Origin: Streptomyces sp. 3214.6
Lineage (GTDB): Bacteria; Actinomycetota; Actinomycetes; Streptomycetales; Streptomycetaceae
Reading direction: 5' to 3'
DNA length: 64,000 nt
Assembly: GCF_900129855.1 (NCBI RefSeq)
Contig: NZ_LT670819.1
Coordinates: 5,084,001 to 5,148,000, forward strand
Positions 63,175 through 64,000 of the stretch are shown piece after piece. A program made the position numbers and the translations under genes. Position 1 is the stretch's first letter; each line of letters opens with the position of its first letter. The notes beneath the pieces were generated by a model, which worked only from the letters and a program-made list of their open reading frames with translations, ran no database searches and was not told the DNA's origin.

Positions 63175-64000
63175 GCGGGCGACGACGGCCGCGTGCGCAG
63201 AAGAGACGAGCGGGAAAACCGCGCACCCTGCGGACGCGGCTCGTCGTCGTGTCCGTGACCCTGATCGCCGTGATCTGCGCGCTGATCGGAACCGTCACCA
63301 CCCTGGTGCTGCGGGATCACCTGTACGGCCAGCTCGACGGGCGACTGGGTGAGGTCGCGGCGCGTGCGGCGCCCCGCGGCGGGTTCGGAGGGCCGCCGGA
63401 CCAGGCGAAGTACGGCGCCGTCACGCCCGGCCGGCAACAGGGCAAGGCGATGGTGACCGACCTCGCGCAGCTGGTCAAAGGCCCCCAGTCGGACAGCACC
63501 GTCGCGGCGAAGGTCGTCAACGGCACCATCACCGAGGCCGAGCGGGGTGTGAAGTCCACGGACTTCTCCATGGGCAGCAAGCCGCTCACCGAGGCCCAGA
63601 AGAAGGTGCTCAACTCCGTCTCCCAGGACGAGAAGACGCACACCGTGGAGCTCCCCGGGCTGGGCGACTACCGCGTCACGTACGCCAGCAACGACACCTC
63701 CAGCTACTACGTGGCCATCCCCACGGCGGAGGTCGACAACACCATCAACACCCTGATCCTCGTCGAGGTCAGCCTCACCGTCGCCGGTCTCATCGCGGCC
63801 GGTCTCGCGGGCACCGTGATGGTCGGTGTCGCCACCCGCCCCCTCCGCAAGGTCGCCGCCACCGCCACCCGGGTCTCCGAACTGCCCCTGCACACCGGCG
63901 AGGTCAACCTCAGCGAGCGGGTGCCCGAGACCGAGACCGACCCGCACACCGAGGTCGGGCAGGTCGGCGCCGCGCTCAACCGGATGCTGAACCACGTCCA
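63171..64000 (+). CDS. Sensor histidine kinase, 5' part (runs off the window)
   Basis: At least 276 residues visible. Basic N-terminus, first helix TRLVVVSVTLIAVICALIGTVTTLVL, an extracellular sensor of about 150 residues, a second helix (LILVEVSLTVAGLIAAGLAGTVMVG) and a HAMP start RPLRKVAATATRVSELPL. The DHp and ATPase domains lie beyond 64000. Coupled to the response regulator by ATGA overlap. Stimulus unknown. Confidence 0.93.
   Translation, partial: MSGRRRPRAQKRRAGKPRTLRTRLVVVSVTLIAVICALIGTVTTLVLRDHLYGQLDGRLGEVAARAAPRGGFGGPPDQAKYGAVTPGRQQGKAMVTDLAQLVKGPQSDSTVAAKVVNGTITEAERGVKSTDFSMGSKPLTEAQKKVLNSVSQDEKTHTVELPGLGDYRVTYASNDTSSYYVAIPTAEVDNTINTLILVEVSLTVAGLIAAGLAGTVMVGVATRPLRKVAATATRVSELPLHTGEVNLSERVPETETDPHTEVGQVGAALNRMLNHV

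Overview
The window is about 72% G+C actinobacterial DNA and is almost certainly a Streptomyces chromosome. It has Streptomyces-type codon use, many GTG starts, SpoIIE/HATPase regulators, SEC-C, DUF5958 and DUF2797 proteins, an SSI-type protease inhibitor and a Sco/PCuAC/CopCD/DyP copper locus. The order serS-pheA-dtpA-copper genes...htrA-tRNA-Ser matches what I remember of the core of the S. coelicolor chromosome, not far from oriC. That match is from memory and was not searched.

Layout. (1) 1-24.6 kb is core chromosome: a Cof-type HAD hydrolase and serS; a gene-free DnaA-box cluster; pheA; a six-gene minus-strand copper operon (membrane protein, YcnI-like, Sco1, PCuAC, CopC-CopD, Tat-exported DyP peroxidase); two RsbW-like ATPases; an MFS pump; a MocR regulator; pepP; a GAF-SpoIIE phosphatase; a PrimPol-like protein; a SEC-C protein; a GDPD; and an HtrA protease. 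(2) 24.6-33.7 kb is a decayed, nested island at tRNA-Ser(UGA). It has a 5' tRNA fragment, an IS5-type inverted-repeat unit with a dead transposase and a YihY gene, a second dead IS5-family element, a nitroreductase ending in a tRNA remnant, a 24-bp att core repeated at both ends of the next segment, an HTH/TPR regulator split by an IS256-family element, a NUDIX hydrolase, and finally the complete tRNA. (3) 33.7-50.3 kb is core again: a lipoprotein, a second PrimPol protein with a collagen-like insert, a small secreted Asn/Gln-rich protein, a ChsH2-ChsH1-Ltp2 operon, a SigE-type sigma factor, an acyl-CoA ligase, a divergent MFS/TetR pair with two operators, a 1607-residue degenerate histidine kinase, an SSI-like inhibitor and tRNA-Ser(GCU). 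(4) 50.3-61.0 kb lies between tRNA-Arg(ACG) and two further copies of its 3' end plus terminator: an accreted island with two integrase relics, VapBC, an FtsX-type ABC transporter with a PadR regulator, and small conserved hypotheticals. (5) 61-64 kb is core: DUF2797 and an OmpR-type two-component system whose kinase runs off the window.

The points most worth a second look are the DnaA-box cluster; a pair of matched 12-bp-stem hairpins at 19.5 kb; a 12-bp palindrome present six times, far more than base composition predicts; a shared 15-bp leader motif before pepP and before the giant degenerate kinase; and the architecture of the two tRNA islands. No CRISPR array, secondary-metabolite cluster or complete conjugation module was seen.
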